Notes under the pieces: generated by a model
What the model was told of the DNA's origin: nothing
What the model saw: the letters and a program-made list of their open reading frames with translations, nothing else
The model's database searches: none
DNA from: Mycolicibacter heraklionensis
GTDB taxonomy: Bacteria; Actinomycetota; Actinomycetes; Mycobacteriales; Mycobacteriaceae
DNA: 64,000 bases
Direction: 5' to 3'
Assembly: GCA_001673575.1 (NCBI GenBank)
Contig: LZME01000065.1
Coordinates: forward strand, 1 to 64,000
Made by a program: the position numbers and the translations under genes
Part shown: positions 32,641-43,736 of the stretch, in pieces
Layout: every line of letters starts with the position of its first letter
Position numbering within the stretch: position 1 is the first letter of the stretch

Positions 32641-34590
32641 TCAGTCGCCGCTGATCCGGCGGGCGCCCAACTCGTTCTGCAACAACTCCAGGGCCACTTC
32701 TTCGGGGTCGCGGCGAGGTGGGGCACCGGAGGCGTCTGCCGTGTTTTCCAAAGCCTCGGCCAGCATGGCCTCCTCGTCGGCGCGGCGCGCCGACTCCACG
32801 TCGACCTGGGCGGGCGCCGCCGACTGGCCCGCGTCCGGAGCGGGTCCGCCGGCCTCACAGCGCACCCGCCAGTTCACCCCGAGGGCGTCCTTGAGCGCCT
32901 CGACGATGACGTCGGCGTTGCGCTGCTCGGAGAGCCGCCGGGCCAGCGGGGCGGACTCGTGACTGAGCACCAGTGTGTTGCCGTCCACGGTGCGCACGGT
33001 CGCGCCGGCGAGCATCACCTCGGTGGTGCGGCTGCGCTGACGAACCTTGTCGCGCACCGTGGTCCACATCGCGCGCACGGCCGCGGCATCGGGCTCGCCC
33101 GGAGTCACCACCGCAGCGGGTGCGGGTGCCGGCGGCGCGGCGGCAGGCGCCGGTTCGGGTGGCGGCGCGGGGGCCGACGCGGGTGGTGCAGCGGGCTCGG
33201 GTTCGGGCACCGTCGTGGCGGGTGCCGGCACCGGCTCGGGAGGGGGCGCGGCAGCGGGCGCAGGCGCCGGCGCGGGCGCGGGCTCAGCGGCCCGGGTAGA
33301 GCGACGGGTGAACTGCTTGGGGGGTGACGCGGCGGGTGCCGCTGGCGCGGCGGCAGGGGCCGGCGCCGGCGAGCTCGCGGCGGGGGCGGCCCCGGTCCGT
33401 GCGGGCGCCGCCGGGATCGACATGTCCAGTCGGCCCTCGATGCGCTCAACCCGTTGCAGCAGTGCGGCTTCGGTGTCGGCGGCCGACGGCAGCAGCAGCC
33501 GGGCGCACACCACCTCCAGCAGCAACCGGGGAGCAGTAGCGCCGCGCATCTCGCCGAGGCCGGCGTGCACCACCTCGGCATAGCGGGCCAAGGTCGCCGG
33601 ACCCAGCCGGGCGGCCTGCTCATACATCCGCTCCAGCATGTCTTCGGGCGCGTCGACCACACCCTTGGCGACCGCGTCGGGGACGGCCTGCAGCACGATC
33701 AGATCCCGAAACCGCTCCAGCAGGTCAATGGCGAACCGGCGCGGGTCGTGGCCGGCGTCAACGACCGCCTCCACCGCTCCGAACAGCGATGCGGCGTCCC
33801 CGGCGGCCAGGGCGTCGACCGCCTCATCGATCAGCGCGACATCGGTGGCGCCCAACAGCCCCAGCGCCCGCTGGTAGTGGACGTGATCGACGCCGGCCTC
33901 GTCCTTCTCCGAGCCGGCCAGCAGCTGGTCGAGCACCGAGAGGGTGTCGCGCGGCGAGCCGCCACCGGCGCGGATCACCAAGGGATAGACCGCGTCGTCG
34001 ACGGCGACGTGCTCCTGCTCGCAGATCCGGCCGATCAGCTCTCGCATGGTCCGTGGCGCAAGCAGCCGGAACGGGTAGTGGTGGGTGCGCGACCGGATGG
34101 TCGGCAGCACCTTCTCGGGCTCGGTGGTGGCGAACACGAAGATCAGGTGATCGGGCGGCTCCTCGACGATCTTGAGCAGCGCGTTGAAACCCGCGGTGGT
34201 CACCATGTGCGCTTCATCGATGATGAAGATCCGGTAGCGCGACTGGGCGGGTGCGTAGAAGGCGCGATCGCGCAGATCGCGAGTGTCGTCGACGCCACCG
34301 TGGCTGGCCGCGTCTAGTTCGACGACGTCAATGCTGCCCGGGCCGTTGGGGGCCAACGCCACGCACGAGTCACACGTTCCGCACGGCGTCGGTGTCGGCC
34401 CCTGCGCACAGTTCAGCGATCGGGCCAGGATGCGCGCCGACGAGGTCTTGCCACAGCCGCGAGGTCCCGAAAACAGGTAGGCGTGGTTGATCCGGCCCGC
34501 CGACAACGCGGTGCACAGGGGTTCGGTGACGTGCTCCTGCCCCACCACTTCGGCGAAGGATGCCGGCCGGTATTTGCGGTAGAGCGCCAC
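32641..34590 (-). CDS. dnaX: DNA polymerase III subunit gamma/tau
   Basis: 649 aa clamp-loader ATPase. Walker A GPRGCGKTSSARIL, zinc-binding Cys cluster NCAQGPTPTPCGTCDSC, Walker B IFIIDEAHM, sensor 1 FATTEPEKV. A long Ala/Pro-rich linker (about residues 390-510) joins the C-terminal tau-type domain that contacts the polymerase. The Ala/Pro linker generates long false frames on the opposite strand. Start ATG 34590. Confidence 0.95.
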   Translation of the reverse strand: MALYRKYRPASFAEVVGQEHVTEPLCTALSAGRINHAYLFSGPRGCGKTSSARILARSLNCAQGPTPTPCGTCDSCVALAPNGPGSIDVVELDAASHGGVDDTRDLRDRAFYAPAQSRYRIFIIDEAHMVTTAGFNALLKIVEEPPDHLIFVFATTEPEKVLPTIRSRTHHYPFRLLAPRTMRELIGRICEQEHVAVDDAVYPLVIRAGGGSPRDTLSVLDQLLAGSEKDEAGVDHVHYQRALGLLGATDVALIDEAVDALAAGDAASLFGAVEAVVDAGHDPRRFAIDLLERFRDLIVLQAVPDAVAKGVVDAPEDMLERMYEQAARLGPATLARYAEVVHAGLGEMRGATAPRLLLEVVCARLLLPSAADTEAALLQRVERIEGRLDMSIPAAPARTGAAPAASSPAPAPAAAPAAPAASPPKQFTRRSTRAAEPAPAPAPAPAAAPPPEPVPAPATTVPEPEPAAPPASAPAPPPEPAPAAAPPAPAPAAVVTPGEPDAAAVRAMWTTVRDKVRQRSRTTEVMLAGATVRTVDGNTLVLSHESAPLARRLSEQRNADVIVEALKDALGVNWRVRCEAGGPAPDAGQSAAPAQVDVESARRADEEAMLAEALENTADASGAPPRRDPEEVALELLQNELGARRISGD

Positions 34591-34644
34591 GCCAGCAGGG
34601 TACTTGCTCGGCCCGACGGCGGTGCAGGCCCGGCAGCCGAAGCG

Positions 34645-35238
34645 CTACGGCTTCGGGCGCAGATACCCCAGCGTGTTCCACATGGGGCTGACGTCACGCC
34701 AGTTCAGCGTCACGAACAACCGGCCGCTGGAGTTCTGTTCGGCGACCTCGTACTGAAGCAGGCTGCCGCTGCCCCGCACGGCCGTGACGACCCCGGCATG
34801 CCCGTGTTCACTGACGTACCCACCGGGGCCATAGACCACGACATCGCCGACCCGCGGCGCGTTCAGACCGCCGTCGAACGGCACCTGGTCGAAGTATTGG
34901 CCCAGACCGTTGGTGGGGAAATGCTCGTAGAGGTCGAAGGCGTTCCCGCTGGGGTCTCTGTTTTGCCAGGAACCCAGCGCCTGAATGTACTGCTGCACGA
35001 GCGGATAACACTGGCCGTCGCCGTACATGACCGGATTCCCCAGTGCGCCCTCGGCGGCATCGTGGCGGAAGGCGTCGAGTTGTTCGGCGGCCCTCGGCGG
35101 CAATGCCCCCGGCTCCTCGGGCCCGACCTGCACCGGCGCAGGGTCAACCGGCCGATCCGGCACCGCGTGGACCGCGGGAAGCTGACCCAGCACACAGAAC
35201 GCTGCCGTCAGTACTGCGCAGCCCCAGGTACGCGGCAT
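34645..35238 (-). CDS. Secreted CHAP-domain putative peptidoglycan hydrolase
   Basis: 197 aa with a signal peptide (AVLTAAFCVLGQLPAVHA). A CHAP/NlpC-like papain fold is suggested by the Cys in GDGQCYPLVQQYIQALG, the PRVGDVVVYGPG turn, the His in SEHGHAGVVTAV and a following EQNS. This is consistent with an amidase or endopeptidase acting outside the membrane. Start ATG 35238, one base after the end of the upstream aminotransferase stop on the same strand, so it is probably co-transcribed with it. I recall no equivalent between dnaX and Rv3722c in H37Rv. Confidence 0.72.
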   Translation of the reverse strand: MPRTWGCAVLTAAFCVLGQLPAVHAVPDRPVDPAPVQVGPEEPGALPPRAAEQLDAFRHDAAEGALGNPVMYGDGQCYPLVQQYIQALGSWQNRDPSGNAFDLYEHFPTNGLGQYFDQVPFDGGLNAPRVGDVVVYGPGGYVSEHGHAGVVTAVRGSGSLLQYEVAEQNSSGRLFVTLNWRDVSPMWNTLGYLRPKP

Positions 35239-35239
35239 G

Positions 35240-36745
<1,506 letters not shown>

Positions 36746-36746
36746 C

Positions 36747-36752
36747 TACCAT
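36747..36752 (+). promoter_or_regulatory. -10 element of tRNA-Ser(GGA)
   Basis: TACCAT, then 7 nt, then the first base of the tRNA at 36760, so the primary transcript may need little or no 5' trimming. Confidence 0.55.
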
Positions 36753-36759
36753 TGCCGAC

Positions 36760-36845
36760 GGAGGATTCGCCTAGTGGCCTATGGCGCTCGCCTGGAACGC
36801 GGGTTGGGTTAATAGCCCTCAGGGGTTCAAATCCCCTATCCTCCG
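36760..36845 (+). tRNA. tRNA-Ser (anticodon GGA)
   Basis: The acceptor stem GGAGGAT pairs with ATCCTCC, the T-arm is GGGGTTCAAATCCCC, the anticodon stem CTCGC/GCGGG encloses CT-GGA-AC, and the long variable arm is typical of tRNA-Ser. The discriminator is G at 36845. CCA is not encoded (the next bases are CAC). Confidence 0.93.
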
Positions 36846-36850
36846 CACCC

Positions 36851-36900
36851 GATTCAGGTGCGGCCGGACCGAAAGATCGAGGTCCGGCCGCACCTGAATC
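36851..36900 (+). terminator. Perfect 20-bp hairpin after tRNA-Ser(GGA)
   Basis: Arms 36851-36870 and 36881-36900 are perfectly complementary with a 10-nt A/G-rich loop, beginning 5 bp after the tRNA. It is a very stable transcript-end structure without a U-tract. It separates the tRNA from lucA, which starts 26 bp later. Confidence 0.8.
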
Positions 36901-36926
36901 ACTAGCTGACGAGCATGGGAGGTGGC

Positions 36927-37661
36927 GTGAGTCGTACCGTCGCCACGGTTTGGCACGCGTCGCTCTCGACTCTCGCCGCCATCCTCTATTTCCTCTTTGT
37001 CCTGCCGCGGTGGTGGGAGCTGACCGGCTTCAGCCCGCACGTGCTGGGCACCGTGATGCGAGTCCTCCTCGGACTGCTGGTCGGGGCGATGGCCCTGCCG
37101 GTGGCAGCGGTGTTGAAGCAGTCCCGCAAGCCCGAGTACGGCACCCCGCAGCTTGCGCTGTCGCTGCGAACCGGCTCGATCGTGGCGCACCTGGTGGCCG
37201 CAGTGTTGATCGCCGGCACCGCCGTCAGTGAGATCTGGTTGTCGCTGGACAGCTTCGGCGTGTGGCTGTTCGGGATCTACGGCGCCGCAGCCGCGATCGC
37301 CCTGTTGGGGATCGGCGCGTTCTACCTGGCGTTCGTCGCAGAACTGCCGCCGCCGCCGCCCAAACCGATCAAGCCCAAGGCCGAGAAGCAGCCCAAGCGC
37401 GGGCGCCGCCGGGGTAAGAAGTCCGACGACGCCAAGGCCGAGGACGCTGAGGACGCTGAGGACTCCGAGGGCCCTGAGGACTCCGAGGAGGCTGACACCG
37501 ACGAGTCCGACGACACCGCCGACGCTGACGCCGCGGTTGCCGACGAGCCGGAAGCCACTGAGATCGTCGAGTCGACGGGCGAAGAAGCGGGCGAGTCGGC
37601 CTCAACCGGCGAGGACAAGTTGCGCCCGTCCGGCAAGCGCCGGGCGAAAAAGGGCCAGTAA
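36927..37661 (+). CDS. lucA: LucA-like membrane protein (lipid uptake coordinator)
   Basis: About 244 aa with four predicted membrane helices (LSTLAAILYFLFVLP; VLLGLLVGAMALPVAAVL; IVAHLVAAVLIAGTAV; LFGIYGAAAAIALLGIGAFYL) and a long charged cytoplasmic tail (basic KPKAEKQPKRGRRRGKK, then a very acidic stretch). Position and topology match Rv3723/LucA, which stabilises Mce1/Mce4 transporters for fatty acid and cholesterol import. GTG 36927 is preferred because GGAGG sits 4 nt before it; ATG 36915 in the same frame is the alternative. Confidence 0.82.
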   Translation: MSRTVATVWHASLSTLAAILYFLFVLPRWWELTGFSPHVLGTVMRVLLGLLVGAMALPVAAVLKQSRKPEYGTPQLALSLRTGSIVAHLVAAVLIAGTAVSEIWLSLDSFGVWLFGIYGAAAAIALLGIGAFYLAFVAELPPPPPKPIKPKAEKQPKRGRRRGKKSDDAKAEDAEDAEDSEGPEDSEEADTDESDDTADADAAVADEPEATEIVESTGEEAGESASTGEDKLRPSGKRRAKKGQ

Positions 37662-37678
37662 GCCCCATCCGCCGCGGC

Positions 37679-37684
37679 TACCCT
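37679..37684 (+). promoter_or_regulatory. -10 element of a leaderless transcript
   Basis: TACCCT, 7 nt, then ATG 37692, with no Shine-Dalgarno visible. Confidence 0.5.
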
Positions 37685-37691
37685 GTTCGCT

Positions 37692-39026
37692 ATGGCCGAG
37701 AACCTCGGTGCCTTCGCGGATGCGGCGCGCGCGCGTGAAGAGGAGCTCGCGAACCGGCTGGCCACATCGGTAGCAGCCGACAAAGAGCTCCAGACGATCC
37801 TGCAACAGGCCGTACGCAATGCCGTGAGTTCTCGGCAACGCCTCGACGCCATCGAGGCCGAGATCCGCGAAACGGCCGCCACCTGGTCAGGACTGGACAC
37901 CCCCACCGGTTCCCGGCAGTTCCAGCGATTCCTCACCGCCAAGACCCGCGAGATCCACCGGGTGGTCTCCGACGCCGCCGCCGACAGCCGGCACCGGTCG
38001 CAGCTGGCGCAGACCCTGACCAACCACTACAAGCTGGGCAGCGGTGAGGACGGCCAGGACTCGCATGTCCGACTGGTGGACAACACCATTCCCGCTGACG
38101 GCCAGCAGCCCCGCGATCCCACCATCGCCGGGGTGGGCAGCCCACCGATGCCGGAGAAGCAAGACGGTTCGCCCTACGATCTGGGCGCGACGATCCCGGG
38201 CACCGGCATCGTCATCACCGGCGACCCGGAGAGCGGCCACCCCCGCCTGCACACCCCCGGCAAGCCCGACATCGACAATCCGTTCCCCGTCGACGAGGGT
38301 TTCCGGGCACTACCGACCGGCACCGCCGTCGGCCCCGACGGCCAGCAATACGCCTTCTACAGTGTGCGCCCCTACGGGCCCGGCACCTCACCCGAGAACT
38401 ACATCGCGCCAGAATCGCGGGTCCAGAATCTGGCCGACCCGGCAACGGATTTGGGGCCGCTGCTGGGCACCCCGCTCGGCTCGGACACCAAGGTGGGCAT
38501 CTCCCAGGCCAGCGGCGTCTACGACCCGGCATCCGGAACCATGATGATCGTCGGCAACGTCGGCCAGGACGGTCAGCGCGCCCTGTGGCAGTCGGCCCCG
38601 ATCGCCCCCGGTGACCCACCGAACGCCTGGATGAACAGCCTGCACGAGGTCGGCACCTTCAACAACCTCGGTCCGGCCGATCGGGAGAATCAGATTGTGT
38701 CGCTGCCCCAGGGCGGGTATCTGTTGACCAGCGCCAGCGACGACGGCCAGGTCGTGGGCGTCACCGCGGGCAGCCCGCAAGGACTGCTGCAGGCTCCCTC
38801 GCAGGAGCTCACCGGCCCCGGATTCATCCCAAGCCCCGGTAATGAGCCGGCCGTCCCGTACGGGCCGAGCATCGTCAACATCGAAACGCTTCCCAACGGG
38901 CAAGAGCAGGTCACGATGCGGGTCAGCACGTGGCCAAGGCCCGAGGGCTGGCCGACTGGGCCGGATGCGCCGCCACCGCCTTATCACCCGCGGACCTACA
39001 CCACCACGTTCAACATCAACCGGTAG
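37692..39026 (+). CDS. Conserved hypothetical, helical N terminus plus beta-rich C terminus
   Basis: 444 aa, no signal peptide. Residues 1-115 are highly helical and charged (NLGAFADAARAREEELANRL; RQRLDAIEAEIRETA), resembling DUF4226-like ESX-associated proteins. The rest is Gly/Pro-rich with repeated beta-type segments (GTAVGPDGQQYAFYSVRPYG; GVYDPASGTMMIVGNVGQDG) reminiscent of a beta-propeller. I cannot assign a function. Start ATG 37692 with TACCCT 7 nt upstream predicts leaderless translation. Confidence 0.65.
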   Translation: MAENLGAFADAARAREEELANRLATSVAADKELQTILQQAVRNAVSSRQRLDAIEAEIRETAATWSGLDTPTGSRQFQRFLTAKTREIHRVVSDAAADSRHRSQLAQTLTNHYKLGSGEDGQDSHVRLVDNTIPADGQQPRDPTIAGVGSPPMPEKQDGSPYDLGATIPGTGIVITGDPESGHPRLHTPGKPDIDNPFPVDEGFRALPTGTAVGPDGQQYAFYSVRPYGPGTSPENYIAPESRVQNLADPATDLGPLLGTPLGSDTKVGISQASGVYDPASGTMMIVGNVGQDGQRALWQSAPIAPGDPPNAWMNSLHEVGTFNNLGPADRENQIVSLPQGGYLLTSASDDGQVVGVTAGSPQGLLQAPSQELTGPGFIPSPGNEPAVPYGPSIVNIETLPNGQEQVTMRVSTWPRPEGWPTGPDAPPPPYHPRTYTTTFNINR

Positions 39027-39056
39027 CGCAGGCGGGACCGGGAGGCAAAAGAACCT

Positions 39057-39620
39057 CTAGAACGCCGTGCTGCCCGACGGGCTCAGCACGAAGCCGTGAT
39101 GCCCCAGCGAGGTGTCCAGGCAGGCGACAAGCTGGTCGGTGCCCACCGCGCAGGTGACGTTGCCGTACGACAACTTCTGCCCGACGCCCAAGAAAGCTCC
39201 GTTGGAGAACTGGCGACCGCAGCCGGTCGATTCGCGGTTCAGCCGCAGGCCCGCCGCGCCCTGCGAGCGCACCGTGCCGATCACACAGCCGCCCGGCACT
39301 GGGGCGCCCGAGCCCAGCGGCGCGTTGGCCAGGCCCGGCATATCGCCGTCGCACATGATGGCTTGCGACGATCCCGCTGGCGGGTCGATGGCGTCGAATT
39401 GGCAGGCGACGTTGTAGGGGGTGGAGAAGTTCACCCAGCGCCCCGGCCCCTTGGGGCCCGTCGAGATGTAGTTGTCCACCGGGACCGCGGTGAAGTCGTC
39501 GAAGTTGGGGAACCCCGCAGGTTGCGCGCCCGCAGGTGATCCCGGGGCCCCGAGAAACAGGCCGCCCGCCGCGCCGGCGACGAGCAGAACCCGCATGGCT
39601 CGACGGGTGGAACCGTTCAT
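39057..39620 (-). CDS. Small secreted protein, mycobacterial type
   Basis: 187 aa. Signal peptide VLLVAGAAGGLFLGAPGSPAGA; the mature part has about six Cys (VACQFDA, IMCDGD, GGCVIG, TGCGRQ, VTCAVG, VACLDT), suggesting three disulfides. It ends LDTSLGHHGFVLSPSGSTAF, a pattern common in short exported mycobacterial proteins of unknown role. Start ATG 39620 with CAGGAG 5 nt upstream. It lies 10 bp after the previous leftward gene and is likely co-transcribed with it. Confidence 0.7.
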   Translation of the reverse strand: MNGSTRRAMRVLLVAGAAGGLFLGAPGSPAGAQPAGFPNFDDFTAVPVDNYISTGPKGPGRWVNFSTPYNVACQFDAIDPPAGSSQAIMCDGDMPGLANAPLGSGAPVPGGCVIGTVRSQGAAGLRLNRESTGCGRQFSNGAFLGVGQKLSYGNVTCAVGTDQLVACLDTSLGHHGFVLSPSGSTAF

Positions 39621-39630
39621 CGGTCTCCTG

Positions 39631-40122
39631 TTACGGCTTGGGGGCCCAGTCCCACACCGACATGTCGTCGCGCGGGTACTGACTGCAGGCCTCGGTCGAC
39701 TTGGCGACGACGCCCTTGTTGTTGAAGAAGATCTTGGCGTGGTTGGGCCACGACACCGTCAGCGGGTCGGCGAAATTGGTCGCTAACTCCTCGGAGTAGG
39801 CCCGGCGCTGATCGGGGTTCAGGGAGAAGAACCAGTGCATCTTGTCGATGGTGGCCTGCTGCACCTGGACCGGCTTGTTGTGCATGTCGATCATGTAGCG
39901 CTCGTAGTAGATCGGCGACAGGTCGCGGCTGGCGGCCAGCATTTGCTCGGCACTGCAGTCGGTGCGAATCACGCGACGCGGGATCGGGAAGTCGTCGGTC
40001 GCGTCGGCGGAGGCGGTGGCGGGCAACAGCACCGCGGCCACGGCTGCGCCGGCGGCGGCAGCGGTCACGACGATGCCCCGCAGAATCGAGCGGTGCGTAC
40101 GCATGGAGTCCACTGTAGCCAT
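39631..40122 (-). CDS. Small secreted protein (DUF5078-like)
   Basis: 163 aa: signal peptide ([25 protein letters not shown]) and a mature domain with [28 protein letters not shown] and [16 protein letters not shown]. This resembles a mycobacteria-restricted exported family (DUF5078-like, from memory). Two Cys could form a disulfide. Start ATG 40122 with AAAGGA upstream. The upstream 196-bp gap carries an AT-rich tandem repeat that is the probable promoter or operator. Confidence 0.68.
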   Translation of the reverse strand: MATVDSMRTHRSILRGIVVTAAAAGAAVAAVLLPATASADATDDFPIPRRVIRTDCSAEQMLAASRDLSPIYYERYMIDMHNKPVQVQQATIDKMHWFFSLNPDQRRAYSEELATNFADPLTVSWPNHAKIFFNNKGVVAKSTEACSQYPRDDMSVWDWAPKP

Positions 40123-40248
40123 TCCCCGGTCCTTTCACTCTGTCAGTTTTCGGACGCTAAACCCGCCGGTGAGACCGCTGAGTCGGGTGAAGCAGATGAG
40201 GCGAAAGCGCCAGCAAAGGGCCGCTTAGCCATCCGAACTCAGTAAGCA

Positions 40249-40284
40249 ATGCTACATAACTTTAGCCATGCTACCTAACTAGTT
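40249..40284 (-). promoter_or_regulatory. AT-rich tandem repeat upstream of the small secreted-protein operon
   Basis: Two 13-nt copies of ATGCTAC(A/C)TAACT (40249-40261 and 40268-40280) are spaced 19 bp apart, about two helical turns, followed by the palindrome AACTAGTT (40277-40284). Read leftward each copy contains TAGCAT, a fair -10. The rest of the 40123-40318 gap holds no gene that I can see. Confidence 0.5.
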
Positions 40285-40318
40285 TTCTGGGCCTGAGCAT
40301 GCGATCGCTCACACTCGA

Positions 40319-43219
40319 CTACCGCTTGTGGGCCAGCTCCTCGGTGTCATCCCCTCGTGCCAGGGCGGCGGCATCTCGATGCCGGGCGGCTTTCCCGCCG
40401 ACATGCGGCAGCACGTTGATTGGCCACCAGAACCAGCGCCCCAGCAGCGCCGCGATCGAAGGAGTCATGAATGCCCGCACGATCAACGTGTCGAACATCA
40501 GCCCCAACCCGATAGTGGTGCCGATCTGTCCGATGATGCGCAGGTCACTGACCGCCATCGACGTCATGGTGAAGGCGAACACCAGCCCGGCCGACGTCAC
40601 CACCTTCCCGGTGCCCCCCATCGCGCGGATGATGCCGGTATGCAGTCCGGCGTGGATCTCCTCTTTGAACCGGGCCACCAATAGCAGGTTGTAGTCCGAG
40701 CCCACCGCCAGCAGGATGATGACCGACATCACCAGCACCAGCCAGTGCAGCTGCATGCCGATGAGGTACTGCCAGAACAGCACCGACAGCCCGAACGACG
40801 CACCCAGCGACAACGCCACGGTGCCGACGATCACCAACGCCGCGATCAGGGCGCGGGTGATCAGCAACATGATGATGAAAATCAGGCACAGCGAGGCGAT
40901 TCCGGCGATCAGCAGGTCGTAGTTGGAACCGTCGTGCATGTCCTTGAACAGTGACGCTGTCCCGCCGAGATAGATCTTGGCGTCTTCGAGCGGCGTGCCC
41001 TTGAGCGCTTCCTCCGCCGCGACGCGAATTTTGTCGATGTGCGAAATGCCTTCGGCCGTAGCCGGATTGCCCCGGTGCGAGATCATCATCCGGACGGCCT
41101 TGCCATCCGGGGAGATGAACATTTTCATGGCCCGCTTGAAGTCCGGGTTTTCGAACACCTCCGGCGGCAGGTAGAACGAATCGTCGTTCTTGGATTCGTC
41201 GAACGCCTTGCCCATCGCGGTGGCGTTGTCGCTCATCTCGTCCATCTGATCGAAGATCCCGGACATGGTGCTGTGCATCGTCAGCATCATGGTCCGCATG
41301 GTCTCCATGGTGTCGATCATCGGCGGGAAGGTGGTCAGCATCTGCGGCATCAGGGCGTCCATGTCGCCCATGTGCGCGATCATCTTGTCCATGCTCTCGC
41401 TCATCGGATCAACGCTGTCGACCATGTCGAACGCCGAGCGCAGCGAGAAGCAGATCGGAATGTCGTAGCAGTGCGGTTCCCAGTAGAAGTAATTGCGGAT
41501 CGGCCGCCAGAAGTCTTCGAAATCGGCTATGTGGTCCCGGATCTCGTAGATCTGGGCCTGCAGGTCATCCATGTCGACGACCATGTCGTGGGTGATGCCG
41601 GCCAATTGGCTCATGTGGCCATACATCTGGCGCATGGTGGCGATGGTCTGGGCCATCGCCTCGGCCTGGGTCAGCATGTCGTCCATGCGCTTCTTCTGGA
41701 ACTGCATGGTCTGCAGCTGACCGGCGTTCTGCATGCTGATCTGGAACGGGATCGAGGTGTGTTCCAGCGGGGTGCCCTGCGGGCGGGTGATCGCCTGAAC
41801 CCGGGAGATCCCGACGACCTTGAATACCGACTTGGCCAGCTTGTCGATGATCAGGAAGTCCGACGGGTTGCGCATGTCGTGGTCGGACTCGATCAGCAGT
41901 ATCTCGGGCATCATTCGGGACTGCGAGAAATGCCGGTCTGCTGCGGCGAATCCTTCGTTGGCGGGGATGTCGGTGGGAATGTACTTCCGGTCGTCGTAGG
42001 CCGGCTGATATCCCGGCAGCGTCAGTAGGCCGACGGCCGCGACCGCCAGGGAGGCGACCAGAACCGGGCCCGGCCAGCGGACGATCACCGTCGCCACCCG
42101 CCGCCAGCCGCGGGTGCTCGTCGCGCGCTTGGGGTCGAACAGGCCGAACCGGCTGCCGACCGTGATGATCGCCGGGCCCAGCGTCAACGCCGCGGTGACC
42201 GAGATGAGCATGCCCACCGCGCACGGGATGCCCAGCGTGACGAAGTAGGGCATCCGGGTGAAGTGCAGGCAGAACACCGCCCCGGCGATGGTCAGGCCCG
42301 AGCCCAGGATGACGTGCGCGACGCCTTCAAAAGCCGTGTAGTACGCCGATTCCCGGTCTTCGCCGGCTTGGCGCGCCTCATGGTAGCGGCCGATCAGGAA
42401 GATCGCATAGTCGGTGCCGGCGGCAATCGCCAGCGAGACCAGCAGGTTGACGGCGAACGTCGTCAAGCCGACCCAGTGGTGGTGGCCCATGAACGCCACC
42501 ACTCCGCTGGCGGCGTTGAGCTCCATGTAGACCATGCCCAGCAGCAGCGCCACCGTGATGATCGACCGGTAGACGAGCAACAGCATGGTCAGGATCACCA
42601 GGATGGTGACCATCATCATCTTGAACATCGACTTGTCGCCGGCGTGGTTCATGTCCTTGGCCAGCGCCGCGGTGCCGGTCACGTAGACCTTCAGCCCGGG
42701 CGGGGTCTGGACCGAGTCCACGATCTGCCGAACGGATTCGACGGAGTCGTTCGCAGCCGCCTGGCCGATGTTGCCGACCAGGTTCAGTTGCACGTATGTC
42801 GCTCGGCCGTCGGGGCTTTGGGCGCCGACGGCAGTCATCGGGTCACCCCAGAAGTCCTGCACGTGCTGGACGTGTGCGGTGTCGGCCTTGAGCTTCTCGA
42901 CCACTTCGGCGTAGTACTCGTGCTCGGCATCGCCCAGCTCGTGGTCGGACTCCAGCACGACCATCGCAGTACTGTCGGAGTCCGACTCCTGGAAGACCCT
43001 GCCCATCTCGGTCATGGCCTGCATGGATGGGGCGTCTTTAGGGCTCGCCGAAACGGCGTTCTGCTTACCGACCTCCTCCAGTGGCGGGACGGTGGTGACG
43101 AGCACCGCGATCAGCGCCATCCACGCCAGGATGATCGGTATGGCGAACCGGCGGATGGTCCGCGCGATGAACGGTCGCTCCGGCGCGGCGCCGGCGCCGT
43201 GGGAGCTGGGCTGGCTCAT
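40319..43219 (-). CDS. MmpL-family RND transporter
   Basis: 966 aa inner-membrane RND exporter of the MmpL4/MmpL5 type. The proton-relay Asp-Tyr pairs are visible in both transmembrane halves ([16 protein letters not shown] and [16 protein letters not shown]). Between them lies a long Met-rich coiled-coil region ([36 protein letters not shown]), typical of MmpL4/5-like proteins. The cargo could be a siderophore, glycopeptidolipid or related lipid. The start ATG at 43219 overlaps the mmpS stop. Confidence 0.92.
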   Translation of the reverse strand: MSQPSSHGAGAAPERPFIARTIRRFAIPIILAWMALIAVLVTTVPPLEEVGKQNAVSASPKDAPSMQAMTEMGRVFQESDSDSTAMVVLESDHELGDAEHEYYAEVVEKLKADTAHVQHVQDFWGDPMTAVGAQSPDGRATYVQLNLVGNIGQAAANDSVESVRQIVDSVQTPPGLKVYVTGTAALAKDMNHAGDKSMFKMMMVTILVILTMLLLVYRSIITVALLLGMVYMELNAASGVVAFMGHHHWVGLTTFAVNLLVSLAIAAGTDYAIFLIGRYHEARQAGEDRESAYYTAFEGVAHVILGSGLTIAGAVFCLHFTRMPYFVTLGIPCAVGMLISVTAALTLGPAIITVGSRFGLFDPKRATSTRGWRRVATVIVRWPGPVLVASLAVAAVGLLTLPGYQPAYDDRKYIPTDIPANEGFAAADRHFSQSRMMPEILLIESDHDMRNPSDFLIIDKLAKSVFKVVGISRVQAITRPQGTPLEHTSIPFQISMQNAGQLQTMQFQKKRMDDMLTQAEAMAQTIATMRQMYGHMSQLAGITHDMVVDMDDLQAQIYEIRDHIADFEDFWRPIRNYFYWEPHCYDIPICFSLRSAFDMVDSVDPMSESMDKMIAHMGDMDALMPQMLTTFPPMIDTMETMRTMMLTMHSTMSGIFDQMDEMSDNATAMGKAFDESKNDDSFYLPPEVFENPDFKRAMKMFISPDGKAVRMMISHRGNPATAEGISHIDKIRVAAEEALKGTPLEDAKIYLGGTASLFKDMHDGSNYDLLIAGIASLCLIFIIMLLITRALIAALVIVGTVALSLGASFGLSVLFWQYLIGMQLHWLVLVMSVIILLAVGSDYNLLLVARFKEEIHAGLHTGIIRAMGGTGKVVTSAGLVFAFTMTSMAVSDLRIIGQIGTTIGLGLMFDTLIVRAFMTPSIAALLGRWFWWPINVLPHVGGKAARHRDAAALARGDDTEELAHKR

Positions 43220-43647
43220 GCCGCCTTCAGCAGGCAGAAGGTGTAGGCGTTGACCTCGTTGGAGATCCGTTCCGCCTTCACTTCTCCGTCCACCGTGATT
43301 CGGCAGCCGATGCTGTTGCTATTGCCTTGGGCCATGATGCTTCCCACTACCGCGGGAAGGGTGGTGACGATTTCGAGGTGCCACGGCAGCGTGGCGTCGG
43401 AGACGCGTTGCGGTTCGGAGTTGACGTCGAAGTAGCTGATGTCGGCCACCGTTCCTGGCGGGCCGAAGATTTCGTACGTCAACCGCTTGGGGTTGAACGG
43501 CTTGGTTTCGTCGTTCTGACCGTCGGAATAGGAAGGGCGCTTCTCAGAGGCGAAGAGTCCATGGATGCGCGTCACGGCGAATGCGGCAACACAGACCACC
43601 GCCAAGATCACCAGGGGTATCCACACCCGGCTCAGTACCTTGAAAAT
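43216..43647 (-). CDS. MmpS-family periplasmic adaptor, probable ATT start
   Basis: 143 aa: a single N-terminal helix ([19 protein letters not shown]) and a periplasmic beta domain with [19 protein letters not shown] and [20 protein letters not shown], as in MmpS4. Aligned with MmpS5-type N termini (M-X3-L-X-R-X-WIP) the first residue falls on an ATT codon at 43647. That codon has a strong GAGGGG Shine-Dalgarno 6 nt upstream. An ATG at 43692 is in frame but would add 15 unlikely residues before that site. Coupled to mmpL by ATGA. Confidence 0.85.
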   Translation of the reverse strand: MFKVLSRVWIPLVILAVVCVAAFAVTRIHGLFASEKRPSYSDGQNDETKPFNPKRLTYEIFGPPGTVADISYFDVNSEPQRVSDATLPWHLEIVTTLPAVVGSIMAQGNSNSIGCRITVDGEVKAERISNEVNAYTFCLLKAA

Positions 43648-43695
43648 CGAAGTCCCCTCACACCAGCAAGCTTTGGATACCCTAACCCACATCAA

Positions 43696-43711
43696 CGTGC
43701 GTAAACGCACG
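43696..43711. promoter_or_regulatory. Operator-like palindrome at the mmpS promoter
   Basis: CGTGCGT-AA-ACGCACG, perfect 7-bp arms. It overlaps a leftward -10 candidate (TAGCGT at 43709-43714). Shares the TGCGT/ACGCA half-site with the palindrome at 43737-43755. Confidence 0.6.
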
Positions 43712-43736
43712 CTACAGCACTCCCACGGAGGCCTGC

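Noticed and set aside
32973..33380. Low-complexity GC-rich repeats (possible minisatellite)
   Set aside because: They encode the Ala/Pro linker of DnaX in frame on the minus strand; no exact tandem unit or array structure is present.
36851..36900. Possible attachment site at the tRNA-Ser(GGA) 3' end
   Set aside because: The palindrome begins after the tRNA and does not duplicate the tRNA 3' end, and no integrase or prophage gene is nearby; it is better explained as a terminator.
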